Shown piece after piece: positions 55,021-64,000 of a stretch of 64,000 nucleotides of DNA (the first letter of the stretch is position 1; the number at the start of each line of letters is the position of its first letter). Below the pieces are notes generated by a model that was not told the DNA's origin, searched no databases, and worked only from the letters and a program-made list of their open reading frames with translations. Source of the stretch: Pedobacter sp. AK013 (lineage in GTDB: Bacteria > Bacteroidota > Bacteroidia > Sphingobacteriales > Sphingobacteriaceae); assembly GCF_014205835.1 (NCBI RefSeq), contig NZ_JACHCQ010000012.1, positions 1 through 64,000 on the forward strand, read 5' to 3'. The translations under genes and the position numbers were made by a program.

Positions 55021-56460
55021 TTAGATAAACAAATGAAAAAGCATAAATAACAAGATGGCTAAAACGATTGATACGGGCAGCGTAAGTATCCAGGCCAAGC
55101 CTATATTTTTTAAGGTATTATTGTTTAAATTCTCTTTTCCGCCAGAAGCTACCATGGCACCGGCTATCCCGCTCGATAGTACATGTGTGGTACTTACCGG
55201 TAACCCGAAGGCTGTGCTTAAACCGATGGTAGATGCAGCTACGATTTCGGAAGTTGCCCCCTGAGCATAATTTAAATGTTCATTTCCAATTTTTTCACCA
55301 ATGGTAACCACTATTCGTTTCCATCCAATCATGGTGCCAAGCCCCAGCGAAATGGAAATTAAAAGTATAACCCATAAAGGTGCAAACTCAACCACTTTGG
55401 CTAATTCGGTAGTATTATCGGCAAGGACCTGATCGTCGGCTTTGTTAATGATCAATGTTTTATCTGCCCTTACCATTTTTACCGAAGCAATTACTTCTTC
55501 TATCTGCTTACGGAAAAGATAGATATTTTTTTTATCTGTTTCATTTTTTAGCGACAGGTGAAATTTAGCCTTGTTTATTTTAGTTACCATCGTGTTGATA
55601 TCCAGTTTTTTGCCATGATTAAGTGCTGCAGTTTTTTGAAGTACCTGTTCGGTTTTGTTCAATTGGAAAAGTACTTTATCATTTGGGATATGATGATTTA
55701 CAGCAAATTTTGCAGGCAAAAAAGCAATCAGGATCAACATCAGCAAACCAACCCCTTTTTGTCCGTCGTTACTGCCATGGAAAAAGCTCACTAAGGTACA
55801 AGTGGTAATGAGTAAGCCTCTAATGAGTAAAGGCGGACGGTCGTTTTCTCCATGTGGGATATGGAAAAGCGCATGGTATTTCACAATATGTTTTAAAAAG
55901 TACATCAGCAAAACAGCCAATCCAAAACCAATGATGGGCGATAAGATTAACGATAATCCAATTTCTTCGGCTTTGCCCCAGTTTACGCCTTTACCCCCAT
56001 AATACCAGGTAAATGCCAAACCAGCACCAATCATAGCGCCAATCATGGTGTGCGAACTCGAACAGGGGATACCCAAATACCAGGTGCCAAGGTTCCATGC
56101 AATGGAGGCCAATAAAACCGCCAATACCATGGCAGCACCCACACCAATAGGAAGGTTCATTAAGGCATCTAAAGGAACAAGTTTTAAAATGCCCATGGCC
56201 ACGGCAATCCCGCCGGTAAATACACCCATGAAATTCCAGAACCCCGACCAGGGTATGGCCACAACCGGTTTAAGTGCTTTTGTATAAATCACTGTAGCTA
56301 CCGCATTGGCCGTATCGTGGAACCCGTTAACAAATTCGAAACCAACTACAGCTAGTAAGCAAACTATAAAAATAATAATAAGGGGAGTACTTAAATCGGT
56401 GTTTCCTAGAAAGGGAATGATGTTGCAGAACGACGGCATAAGATCAGTTTGGATATCCAT
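55021..56460 (-). CDS. pit: PiT family inorganic phosphate transporter
   Basis: 479 residues with ten or more membrane helices in two inverted halves. The PHO4-family motifs are FVNGFHDTANAVATVIYTKAL (about 43-63) and YAQGATSEIVAASTIG with FGLPVSTTHVLSSGIAGAMVA in the C-terminal half. A charged cytoplasmic loop (about 245-355) separates them. It takes up phosphate together with protons or sodium and often handles metal-phosphate. It lies among surface nutrient genes and a TonB receptor, and a phytase operon is elsewhere in the window, giving the region a phosphate flavour. The upstream spacer shows no clear Pho repeat. Confidence 0.92.
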   Translation of the reverse strand: MDIQTDLMPSFCNIIPFLGNTDLSTPLIIIFIVCLLAVVGFEFVNGFHDTANAVATVIYTKALKPVVAIPWSGFWNFMGVFTGGIAVAMGILKLVPLDALMNLPIGVGAAMVLAVLLASIAWNLGTWYLGIPCSSSHTMIGAMIGAGLAFTWYYGGKGVNWGKAEEIGLSLILSPIIGFGLAVLLMYFLKHIVKYHALFHIPHGENDRPPLLIRGLLITTCTLVSFFHGSNDGQKGVGLLMLILIAFLPAKFAVNHHIPNDKVLFQLNKTEQVLQKTAALNHGKKLDINTMVTKINKAKFHLSLKNETDKKNIYLFRKQIEEVIASVKMVRADKTLIINKADDQVLADNTTELAKVVEFAPLWVILLISISLGLGTMIGWKRIVVTIGEKIGNEHLNYAQGATSEIVAASTIGLSTAFGLPVSTTHVLSSGIAGAMVASGGKENLNNNTLKNIGLAWILTLPVSIVLAILLFMLFHLFI

Positions 56461-56636
56461 TGCAGATTACTTATCTGCGTTATTCAAATAAATGAATAAG
56501 TAGCTGATTTAAATCGTGTTGTAAGTTAAATGATTGTTATCAATAGGTTAATGCACCAATGGTAATAAAGGAAAAGAGGGAATAGCCGCTGCAGTTTGCT
56601 TTGGTTTTTCCCTTTTCTGTATAGTAATGATAAATC

Positions 56637-57737
56637 CTATTGAAAATATTGCGAAAGATCTGTTAATTTTCCGCCTGATACATAAACGTTTTTTGCCGGC
56701 GAAGTAACTGTCGTTCTGGCATCAGTAATTACAAATAATTTCGATTTTCCGGCTTCAAAATTAATGCCGTTATCAGCAAATGCACTTGTAATTCTGCCTT
56801 CATTGGGTTTAAGTGTATAGCCTGCCAATACTAATGGAGAGCTTGAAGTATAAGGCTCGTTATTGGTGCCTTTTTCTGCTATATCGAAGCTGTAAATATA
56901 ATTCGGGCCTGGTAAGGGAGGGAGTTCTATCGAATTAAACGAGCCATTTTTAGGTAGGGTAAACCTGATTTCGGGCGATACTTTTGAGCCAACAGTGGTG
57001 TTTGATGCGGTTTTAAGCCTGGTGTAAAAAATAAGATCTACATCTACATTTTTAAACTGATTTGGAAATGTCGTTTCAAATTTAGCCGTCAGCATCATAT
57101 TGGCCGGATTAACGGGCAGATCGAGTTTTACATTATCCACTAATTTAGTGCCGTCAAAAAAGTAACCGATATTTTGTTTAGCTATGGTCGATTCGATTGT
57201 TTTGGTTAACAAAATGGCTGTTTCGCCTTTTTTTCTGATAGAAATTTCTCTCGTCGTGCCCTTATCAATAAGGATGGAGTATGGCTTATTTACTGCACCT
57301 GTAGCTGAAAATAGTAAATTTCCATCTAATAAGAACTCGAGTTCGCCAGATAAGGCATAACCTTTAAACTGCAATGAAATGGCATTATTATATATTTTGG
57401 TACCATCGTAAAAAACACTGATGTTTTGATCAAATGGGGCTGCAGTAATCGTTTTGGTCAATAATATTTCGGCAGTAGTCTTATTTCTGATTTTTAAGGT
57501 GGAATTCTGATCTTTTACCGCAAGAAGGGTTTTTACGCTAATGCCACCAGTACCTGCCTTGGTATTGGCTATAATACTATCTCTATACAGGTATTCCAGA
57601 TCAACATCAGTGGTTCCGGTAATGTTTAACTGGATAATTTTGGGTTGTTCTGGTTGAAGCAGCTCTGCTTTGCGACAAGATAAACTTAAGGCCACAATAG
57701 CAGAAAGAAAGAAAAGGGTAAAAATTTTTAGTTTCAT
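56637..57737 (-). CDS. Lipoprotein with two internal repeats, function unknown
   Basis: 366 residues. Signal with lipobox ALSLSC and C21. Two similar units of about 82 residues occur at 36-118 and 121-202; both contain R-K/N-KxxxAxxLLTKTI followed by QNIxxFxDGTKxxxN. A beta-rich region (about 210-366) follows. This resembles DUF4397-like surface repeats by layout only; no family was recognised. It follows the beta-helix lipoprotein gene by 93 bp with a hairpin between. With the TonB receptor further upstream it may be a surface accessory protein. Confidence 0.6.
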   Translation of the reverse strand: MKLKIFTLFFLSAIVALSLSCRKAELLQPEQPKIIQLNITGTTDVDLEYLYRDSIIANTKAGTGGISVKTLLAVKDQNSTLKIRNKTTAEILLTKTITAAPFDQNISVFYDGTKIYNNAISLQFKGYALSGELEFLLDGNLLFSATGAVNKPYSILIDKGTTREISIRKKGETAILLTKTIESTIAKQNIGYFFDGTKLVDNVKLDLPVNPANMMLTAKFETTFPNQFKNVDVDLIFYTRLKTASNTTVGSKVSPEIRFTLPKNGSFNSIELPPLPGPNYIYSFDIAEKGTNNEPYTSSSPLVLAGYTLKPNEGRITSAFADNGINFEAGKSKLFVITDARTTVTSPAKNVYVSGGKLTDLSQYFQ

Positions 57738-57778
57738 ATAGGGTAATTACATTTAAAACAGCTGTCTGTTTTTGTAAT

Positions 57779-57812
57779 AAAGGGGCCGTACCTATAGGGT
57801 ACGGCCTCCTTT
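57779..57812 (-). terminator. Strong hairpin between two lipoprotein genes
   Basis: AAAGGGGCCGTACC (57779-57792) and GGTACGGCCTCCTTT (57798-57812) make a stem of about 13 bp with a short loop. On the minus strand there is no clear T tract after it, so it may be an incomplete terminator or an mRNA-stabilising hairpin that lowers expression of the downstream lipoprotein. Confidence 0.6.
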
Positions 57813-57830
57813 AGTTAAGAGAGAAAAAAA

Positions 57831-59132
57831 TTAGAATACAAGTTTTGACCAACCTGAAGCCCAGCTTGGTAAAGTAACTGTAGCCGGCGAACCTGGTGTG
57901 TTGTACCATGGCTGGCTAACACCAAAAGCACTTGCATTGCTCGCGTTAACAACCAATGAGTTACCACCACCATCAACGTAAGTGCCTGATGCTGTAGTTA
58001 TTGAGTTAACAAAACCATGAACAGATGTAGTGCTAATAGATGAAACACCAGCAGGAGCATCTGCGTCGAAAGCGATACCAGTGTTATAACCAGATACAAT
58101 TACATCAATTAAGTCAACTTCAGAACCTCTACGCTCGCGGATACCGTTACGGTAACCTAAACCTGCGATACCGCTAGTGTTTTCAGTTCCGAATATGCTT
58201 ACATTAATTAAAGTTGGATGTGTTTTAGGCGTTAAGCTAAAGGTTGCATCTTCAGCAGGTGCATTGTTATCCGATTCGATACCGTTAGAATCGCTGTTAC
58301 CACCACTTGTACTGTGTGTAGAATTTTTATCAGCAATGGCTACTGCATCGGTTAATGTTCCGGTAAAACCGTTGTCAAAATCATACTGATCATCATCAGA
58401 TGCTAAAGCAATTAAATTACTAGGGCTAACCGTACCACCGAAAAATTCGAATCCATCATCAAGACCATAAGAAACCTGTACGTGATCGATTGTAGTACCG
58501 TTACCCACACCACCTAAAGTTAAGCCATTAACCTCAATGTTCGGAGCCAACTGGAAACCTGCATATTCGATACGTACATACTGTAAAGTACCACGGTTAT
58601 CAGCATCGTTCGATCCACCGTAATGGAACTGAGGCTGGTCTGCTAAACCTTCAATCAGTTTATCGCCAACGTTGATTTTAGCATTACCTAAAACAATTAC
58701 ACCACCTAAATCGCCTGGCTTACCAGTTGTGCTGGCATCACCATCTAAAAGGTAACGGCTGGTAAATACAATCGGATCAGCAGCTGTACCAACAGCATTA
58801 ATAGTACCATCTTTTGCAATAACCAATACACCATTTTGTACACCCGGTGTATTTACCGAAGCTTTAATATAGGTACCGGCCTGGATGGTTAAAGTTGCAC
58901 CGTTTCTAACGGTTACTACACCACTTAATTCATAAACGTTTCCTGCAGTCCAGGTAACAGAGCTGGTAATGTCTCCGCTAACGGCAACAACCGGTAATGA
59001 TGATTGTGAATAATCTGCTGCCGACGTACTGCGGTTAGCAAATGCATCAGCACCACCTTCATTTTTTTTACAAGCTGTAAAAGAAACCGCAACAATTGAT
59101 AAAAGACCGATTAAATTTTTGAAATTTTTCAT
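57831..59132 (-). CDS. Beta-helix-type surface lipoprotein
   Basis: 433 residues with lipobox SFTAC (C20) and an N-terminal part rich in short hydrophobic/Thr repeats: NVYELSGVVTVRNGATLTIQAGTYI is a turn of parallel beta-helix. Further turns include GTLQYVRIEYAGFQLAPNIEV, TTIDHVQVSYGLDDGFEFFGG and an Asp/Asn-rich calcium-like segment SDDDQYDFDNGF. The same GxTLTIxxG unit occurs in the lipoprotein at 38325-39584, also beside a TonB receptor. No catalytic residues were recognised. It is placed 390 bp downstream of the TonB gene with its own likely promoter. Confidence 0.7.
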   Translation of the reverse strand: MKNFKNLIGLLSIVAVSFTACKKNEGGADAFANRSTSAADYSQSSLPVVAVSGDITSSVTWTAGNVYELSGVVTVRNGATLTIQAGTYIKASVNTPGVQNGVLVIAKDGTINAVGTAADPIVFTSRYLLDGDASTTGKPGDLGGVIVLGNAKINVGDKLIEGLADQPQFHYGGSNDADNRGTLQYVRIEYAGFQLAPNIEVNGLTLGGVGNGTTIDHVQVSYGLDDGFEFFGGTVSPSNLIALASDDDQYDFDNGFTGTLTDAVAIADKNSTHSTSGGNSDSNGIESDNNAPAEDATFSLTPKTHPTLINVSIFGTENTSGIAGLGYRNGIRERRGSEVDLIDVIVSGYNTGIAFDADAPAGVSSISTTSVHGFVNSITTASGTYVDGGGNSLVVNASNASAFGVSQPWYNTPGSPATVTLPSWASGWSKLVF

Positions 59133-59522
59133 TTTCGCTTTTTGTTTTTCATAGGATCTTATAGGTATGATCCATGTTTTTTAGGTTGATTTTTTTCAAA
59201 GCCATTCAGGTGCATTGGCAAGTTATCCATTGTTTTTTAAGGAAATAAAAGCCAGTTTATACCTAAATGTGATGTTTTTTTATATCTTAGTGTTTCATAT
59301 CGATTTTACTAAGTAACCTGTTAGCTACCCTGGGTTTTTAACAGTAAGTTTTTAAGATAATTCGGGTTTATCCTGATACGCCGTTCTACTAGAAATGATC
59401 GGTTTAAAACGGAGGGTTCTGGTACAACCTTTCGTTTTTTTTATGGCTATGCAGGAAATAATTTTCCTCCTTTCTGATGAGATTGTGTAACCATATTATT
59501 GCTTGTATTATTTTATTAAAAA
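59133..59522. other. Spacer between the TonB receptor and its lipoprotein gene
   Basis: A 390-bp AT-rich stretch with no gene. It carries the terminator at 59406-59442 and a small inverted pair CTGTTA/TAACAG (about 59319-59345). It must also hold the promoter of the lipoprotein gene on the minus strand; no clear -33/-7 pair is convincing. Confidence 0.4.
59406..59442. terminator. Two-way Rho-independent terminator after the TonB receptor gene
   Basis: AAAACGGAGGGTT (59406-59418) pairs with AACCTTTCGTTTT (59426-59438) with two G-T pairs and a 7-base loop. A T tract follows on the + strand; on the minus strand the stem itself ends in TTTT, so it can stop the receptor transcript 81 bp after its stop. 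Confidence 0.65.
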
Positions 59523-62500
59523 TTAAAAACTGTAACTAATTGATGTACTGTAGGTACGGCCAAATTTCTGACTAAAACTGATCAGGTCGCCATCATCATA
59601 TTTATCACTATAACCTTCTTTTAATCTTGTCCTGTTGCTGCGATCGGCATCGCCACCAGTATAATCAGGATTAACCTCGTAGCTGGCGGTGTTTCGATAA
59701 AAAACCGATGCCCTGTTCAAAAGATTTCCGGCATTGATCTTTATCTCAAGCCTGTTTTTTAATAAACGGCAACTGATTTGCGCATCTATCTGTGCCCTGG
59801 GTTTTTCGTATTCAATATCAGCAGGCAGTTCACTTACGATATATGTTTTATAACCCGATTTATTGTACATTACGTTGAAACCAAAATGGCTTGCGTTATA
59901 TTGTAAGCCAAGGTTAACCAGATAGGGCGACTGTCCATACATTGGGCGGTTCTGTTTGCTTGGAGCCTCTATGTTTGCAGGACCATTTGGATCTGTATTG
60001 GCTACCAGGTATGTCCCTTTCACATCCGATCGCTGAAGGGTTAAATTGGCATAGGCTGTTAGGTTGCTAAACAGTTTATGAGTAGAAATAAAGCTGAAAT
60101 TTTTACGTAGTTCAAGCTCTAGCCCATAAACTTTTGCAAAATCAGCACTTTTTAAGTAGTAGTTGATGTTGCCCGAAGCAGTACTAAAGGTAAGTTCGGT
60201 AGGTGTGTCGAATTTCTTGTAAAAGCCTCCGGCAGAAATGATTTCACCAAGTCCTGGAAACCATTCCACTTTCAGGTCGTAACTATTAATCCTGGTACTA
60301 TATAAGCCCTGGTTGCCAAATTGTGCACCAAGATAGGGGCTATATCTCCAAAACTGGCTATTGTCTAATAGTTCAGGTCGGATTACGCTGCTCGAAAAGG
60401 CGGTCCGGATATTAAGGCTACTTGCAGGGCTATAAGTTAAATTGGCAGATGGGAGCCATTGCCAGTGTTTATCTGGTTTGATGCTGAATATTTTGAGGTT
60501 GGTATTGTTTCCGTTATTGATTTCATCGTATTTATAATATTCTGCACGTACACCCCAAACCAATCTGAATTTCTCCAGAAACCTGGTGTCAAACATCACA
60601 AAACCAGCCTGTGTAAGGCTTTTACCTTTGTATATATCCTGAAAGCCATTGCCCACGTTATAGAAGAAACCATTTGCGCCGCGAATGTTTTCGGGCCGTT
60701 GCATCTCTGCTATTGTTAAATAGCGCAGGCTATCTGGCAGGGTATTAAAATTGGCCGAAAAGGAAGCGATAGTCCAGTTAAATCGGGCTTGTTTCCAGTT
60801 TCCGAAATATCCAGTTTTTAACGTATTTCTTGTTCCAGATACTTTAAAGGGAACAGATGTAGACACATCCCACGAATAATGCTCTTCGGCATTTTCGTAG
60901 TGGTGGCGGGAGGTTGGCAGGATACGGGGCTCACTACTGTTTACAATATCATAAAAATACTGATATTCCTTACCAATAAGTCTTGGTACCTGAGTTGCTA
61001 GTATGACATCTTTTTCGGTACGGTTGATCGATGTTCGGGCCAGATTCCATTCTATTTTAAATTTACCTGCCTGATGCTGTCCGCTCAATTTGTTCTGCAA
61101 CAGATCTGTAAATGTGGGATCATCTGTTTCTTCCAAACGGTTGGCCGGTGTATTGCCTGAAACATCAAAACTGTGCCCAAGCGTTCTCACCAGCATATTG
61201 TCGTACATGTGCGTGTAATTGTTGCGGAAACTATATCTGTTTTTACCAGATTGGTAGCCAATGTTTAACAACGCAGACCAGGTTGTGTTAAAACCATAAC
61301 TCGAACCGGCATTGTTATATAATTCGGAAGCAGACCAGTCTCCTCTTTTCTGCTGATCAAATATGTTGATCTGTTGTGTATTCCGGTAACTTATTGATCC
61401 TGTAAAACCAAGTCTCTTTTGTTTTAAAGTATCAACCTGAATCATTCTTCCGATACTGAATTGATAGTTTTGAGAGGGTGCAGCTTGGTAACGGTATACC
61501 GTAAAATTATCGGTGGTAAATAAACGGCTCTGCGTTTCTACCTTTTTTGCATATTCTGCTTCCGTTAAACTATTGTTGGGTGCAACTCTTCTATCTGTTA
61601 CGACAAGATCTTTAGGATAATCCCTTCGGCCATCATCGAAACCTAGATAGTCGTATTTGCCTCTTTTATGACTCAAAAAATCCTTGCCAGTACTTTGATC
61701 GTTATAAGACGCACCTGCAGTAAAACTCATGAAATTTTCTGTTGGGATATCTTTGGTGTTAATCTGTATAAGCCCACCTCCAAAACTGGTGTTCATATCG
61801 GGTGTAACCGTTTTACTTACTACTACATTATCAACCAGGTTAGAAGGGATAAGATCAAAGGAAAAATTGCGTGTCTGCGCTTCGGTACTCGGCAGGGTTA
61901 CGCCATCCAATTGGGCCGAATTATATCGCTCGCCAATTCCCCTTACAATGACAAACTTATTATCGATAGAACTTACGCCACTAATACGTTTCAAACTTTC
62001 GCCGATATTTTTATCCGGTGTTCTGGAAATTTGTTCAGCGCTGATTCCGTTGCTGATTTCGGAAGCATTTTTCTGGCGGGCCAGTAAACCTTCAACCGAC
62101 GCTTTTTTGTAACTGGCTGTTACTACCACTTCCTGCAGGCCTTTTGCATCAGGTTTTAACGAAATGTCTAATGGCGTATTTTTATCAGCCTTTACATTTA
62201 CCTCGCTTACGCGCTGTGTAGCAAAGGATATGTAACTGATTTCTACTGTGTATTTTCCGGGTTCGGCAATTAAAGTATAGCTACCATCGCTGGCTGTTTG
62301 GGTGGCTTTGCCTGTTTCGATAATTTTAATGGAAGCACCTGGAAGGGTTATTCCCTTTTCGTCGAATACTTTACCTGATATCCGCCCCGGCTTTACCGGA
62401 TCAGGAAGCTTGTAGAGCAATATGGTATTGTTATCGGCAAACCTGTAGGTTACCCTGGTTCCTAAAAGTATTTTTTTGAGGATCAGCTCGAGGGGCATGC

Positions 62501-62774
62501 TTTTTACCTCCAAGCTTATTTTGCTGTTCTGGTTAAAAATCGATCGGTTATAATTAATCAATAACCCTGTTTTTTCTTCTAAAAGACTCAAGGCATCAGA
62601 GATGCTCATTTCTGCTATTTTAAGGCTTACACTACTTTCTCTTGGTGTTTGCTCAAGGCTTCTTGCTATCCCTTGGTTAAACAAAAGGATGCACAGCACC
62701 AACATAAATGCCGCGGGCCTGAAATCGAAATTGATAATATATTCTTTTATATATTCATAAAACCCTATTTTCAT
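59523..62774 (-). CDS. TonB-dependent receptor with STN domain and carboxypeptidase-like domain
   Basis: 1083 residues from the ATG at 62774; a GTG nine codons earlier is in frame but weaker. Signal segment (about 22-42), STN domain (about 52-105; MSISDALSLLEEKTGLLINYN), carboxypeptidase-like domain (about 130-215; GKVFDEKGITLPGASIKI), plug (about 220-345; ISRTPDKNIGESLKRISGVSS, IVRGIGERYNSAQLDGVTLPS) and barrel ending TSISYSF. The plug type lacks a SusD partner, like the receptor at 35525. The STN domain pairs with the FecR encoded 171 bp upstream, so it is the sensor of an ECF system whose sigma gene should lie just past the right edge. Confidence 0.92.
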   Translation of the reverse strand: MKIGFYEYIKEYIINFDFRPAAFMLVLCILLFNQGIARSLEQTPRESSVSLKIAEMSISDALSLLEEKTGLLINYNRSIFNQNSKISLEVKSMPLELILKKILLGTRVTYRFADNNTILLYKLPDPVKPGRISGKVFDEKGITLPGASIKIIETGKATQTASDGSYTLIAEPGKYTVEISYISFATQRVSEVNVKADKNTPLDISLKPDAKGLQEVVVTASYKKASVEGLLARQKNASEISNGISAEQISRTPDKNIGESLKRISGVSSIDNKFVIVRGIGERYNSAQLDGVTLPSTEAQTRNFSFDLIPSNLVDNVVVSKTVTPDMNTSFGGGLIQINTKDIPTENFMSFTAGASYNDQSTGKDFLSHKRGKYDYLGFDDGRRDYPKDLVVTDRRVAPNNSLTEAEYAKKVETQSRLFTTDNFTVYRYQAAPSQNYQFSIGRMIQVDTLKQKRLGFTGSISYRNTQQINIFDQQKRGDWSASELYNNAGSSYGFNTTWSALLNIGYQSGKNRYSFRNNYTHMYDNMLVRTLGHSFDVSGNTPANRLEETDDPTFTDLLQNKLSGQHQAGKFKIEWNLARTSINRTEKDVILATQVPRLIGKEYQYFYDIVNSSEPRILPTSRHHYENAEEHYSWDVSTSVPFKVSGTRNTLKTGYFGNWKQARFNWTIASFSANFNTLPDSLRYLTIAEMQRPENIRGANGFFYNVGNGFQDIYKGKSLTQAGFVMFDTRFLEKFRLVWGVRAEYYKYDEINNGNNTNLKIFSIKPDKHWQWLPSANLTYSPASSLNIRTAFSSSVIRPELLDNSQFWRYSPYLGAQFGNQGLYSTRINSYDLKVEWFPGLGEIISAGGFYKKFDTPTELTFSTASGNINYYLKSADFAKVYGLELELRKNFSFISTHKLFSNLTAYANLTLQRSDVKGTYLVANTDPNGPANIEAPSKQNRPMYGQSPYLVNLGLQYNASHFGFNVMYNKSGYKTYIVSELPADIEYEKPRAQIDAQISCRLLKNRLEIKINAGNLLNRASVFYRNTASYEVNPDYTGGDADRSNRTRLKEGYSDKYDDGDLISFSQKFGRTYSTSISYSF

Positions 62775-62821
62775 AGGTTCAAGATGTTTTTTAATTCTCA
62801 CGGGTTAAAAACTTTTGTTTA

Positions 62822-62851
62822 GGAGCTGGATTGTTCGAGCAATCCGGCTCC
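62822..62851 (-). terminator. Strong hairpin between fecR and the TonB receptor gene
   Basis: GGAGCTGGATTG (62822-62833) and CAATCCGGCTCC (62840-62851) form a 12-bp stem with one mismatched pair and a 6-base loop. On the minus strand it is followed by TAAACAAAAGTTTTT. It probably ends the sigma/FecR transcript, as at the other FecR/SusC boundary in this window. Confidence 0.75.
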
Positions 62852-62945
62852 ATGTTTGTGTTAAGAGGTTTAATTTGTTTTTCATAGGTATAAATCCTGT
62901 AATGTTGCGCAGATATATTGCGCCCTTAAAGTATAAGCTAACCTA

Positions 62946-63968
62946 TCATTGGCAGCCCTCCCCCCATACGGTAATTGTTTTAGTGCTTGTATCTATTTTA
63001 TATTTAAGGTGTTTCCCACTCATCACATGGAGCTGTTCCATTACATTGGTAATGCTTTTGTTCGAAAAGGTGGCATTGAACCTGCATTGATTAAGTTTAT
63101 TGCTTTTTAGCTCGATATGCACGTTGTAATATCTTTCCAATGATTTAAGCATGTTTGGTAGCGTTACATCTTTAAAAGTGAAGCTATTTTTGATCCAGGC
63201 ATTTACTTCAGTTACCCGTTCGGTGTGTACCGTACAATTACGTTCCTTCAGGTGATACAATATTTTCATGCCGGGCGTAAGTAACGAAAGTTCTTTTAGT
63301 TTGCCTTTGCTGTTCTCCGAAACCTTCACTTTACCTGTTCGTACGGCTACACTAAAGGTTCCATCTTTCGGGTAAGCATAGATATTGAATGAGGTGCCCA
63401 AAACCTGGGTTTGCATTTGTCCGCTATGTACAATAAAAGGACTGGTAGTATCGCGTTTTACTTCAAAAAAAGCTTCCCCGTCAAGCTGTATATTTCTTAA
63501 ACCGCCCTTTACAAAATGCGATGGCCAGGTAAGCTTACTTCCGGCACCGAGGTATACAATAGAACTATCGGGCAAAATCAACTTTACTTTTTCGCCTTTT
63601 TGGGTGGTTTTACTTAATAAGGCAATGGCTGTTTGCACGGGTTGTTGTGTTTTCTTATAGGCATACCAGCCAAGCGATGCAGAAATGACTACCACAATGG
63701 CTGCGGCATATTTTAATATTGGGAAGAGTGAGCGGCTTTTGGGTTGGCGTTCTTCTACTTTATCCCATATTTGTGCCAGGCCTTGAACAGCAGTGATGGA
63801 GTAATCGGTTTCACTTGTTTGTTTCTTCCAGGCGCTTTCCATTACGCCATGAAATTCACTATCGGCGTTTGCTGGATCGGCCAGGTCCTCCATCAGGATT
63901 TTTTCTTGCTCCGGATCGGTTTTACCTGCTAAGTATTGTTCAAATAATATTTTAATGTTTTCTTTCAC
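62946..63968 (-). CDS. FecR family anti-sigma factor (start near window edge)
   Basis: 340 residues from GTG at 63968; the frame stays open to the window edge without an ATG, so the true start could be slightly further. Cytoplasmic sigma-binding part (1-80), membrane helix (about 86-103; YAAAIVVVISASLGWYAY), FecR domain (about 120-225; GEKVKLILPDSSIVYLGAGSKLTWP, LDGEAFFEV) and a C-terminal STN-like domain (about 260-338). It controls an ECF factor presumably encoded just upstream, outside the window, and receives the signal from the TonB receptor encoded downstream. Confidence 0.9.
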   Translation of the reverse strand: MKENIKILFEQYLAGKTDPEQEKILMEDLADPANADSEFHGVMESAWKKQTSETDYSITAVQGLAQIWDKVEERQPKSRSLFPILKYAAAIVVVISASLGWYAYKKTQQPVQTAIALLSKTTQKGEKVKLILPDSSIVYLGAGSKLTWPSHFVKGGLRNIQLDGEAFFEVKRDTTSPFIVHSGQMQTQVLGTSFNIYAYPKDGTFSVAVRTGKVKVSENSKGKLKELSLLTPGMKILYHLKERNCTVHTERVTEVNAWIKNSFTFKDVTLPNMLKSLERYYNVHIELKSNKLNQCRFNATFSNKSITNVMEQLHVMSGKHLKYKIDTSTKTITVWGEGCQ

Positions 63969-64000
63969 CTCAATGTTTGTAAGCTTTATGTTGCGCGCTA

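Noticed and set aside
54167-56460. Pho box upstream of the PiT transporter
   Set aside because: No 11-bp-phased TGT repeats were found on either strand in 56461-56636, unlike the phytase operon.

Overview
The window looks like a chromosomal segment of a Bacteroidota bacterium, most likely a Sphingobacteriaceae member such as Pedobacter. This is inferred from protein content, not from a database search. The signs are SusC/SusD pairs, STN-type TonB receptors beside FecR anti-sigma factors, DUF5686 and DUF4833 proteins, AT-rich spacers, almost no Shine-Dalgarno sequences, and the sphingolipid genes typical of this phylum. No rRNA, tRNA, CRISPR array, phage or intact transposase was seen.

Layout. 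0.3-10 kb (minus strand): a polysaccharide utilization locus with SusC, SusD, a GH43-like five-bladed propeller enzyme and a GH2 enzyme, with two LacI-type palindromes in its spacers. 10.5-13.7 kb (minus): a DsbD-type thiol reductant exporter split over two genes plus a cysteine synthase-like enzyme, divergent from an Lrp/AsnC regulator (13.9 kb). 14.5-21.0 kb (minus): a putative metal-linked transport operon of a small His/Cys-rich protein, an ABC ATPase, a siderophore-type TonB receptor and two ABC-2 permeases. 21.1-24.8 kb (plus): a Crp/Fnr regulator, then YceI, a tautomerase, an SDR broken by one amber codon, an NTF2-like protein and a nitronate monooxygenase, with a CRP-like palindrome in front of yceI. 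25.3-32.5 kb (plus): ECF sigma factor, FecR, SusC and SusD, with no enzymes. 32.7-33.5 kb: a YdeI-type protein and a decayed dihydrofolate reductase-like remnant. 33.7-40.7 kb (plus): a TPR/HTH regulator, then a TonB receptor, beta-helix lipoprotein and beta-propeller phytase, preceded by 11-bp-phased TGT repeats resembling a Pho box. 41.1-42.1 kb (minus): an AraC regulator.

42.6-53.8 kb (plus) is the most striking region: ten co-directional, mostly overlapping or abutting genes that look like a nearly complete inositol-sphingolipid pathway. They are serine palmitoyltransferase, a GNAT-like ceramide synthase candidate, a CerR-like reductase, myo-inositol-phosphate synthase, a PgpA-like phosphatase, a GtrA membrane protein, a DUF5686 outer-membrane protein, a CDP-alcohol phosphatidyltransferase fused to DUF4833, an FA2H/Scs7-like hydroxylase and an AUR1-like PAP2 protein. 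The proposed flow is: serine plus acyl-CoA to ketosphinganine to ceramide; glucose-6-phosphate to inositol phosphate to phosphatidylinositol phosphate to phosphatidylinositol; then head-group transfer to ceramide, with acyl-chain hydroxylation and possibly outer-membrane export.

54-64 kb: a tiny zinc-ribbon protein (plus), then on the minus strand a tandem universal stress protein, a PiT phosphate transporter, two surface lipoproteins, an STN-type TonB receptor and a FecR whose sigma factor would lie beyond the window. Several spacers hold palindromic repeat elements. The most elaborate is a nested inverted-repeat element of about 227 bp at 40.7-40.9 kb.
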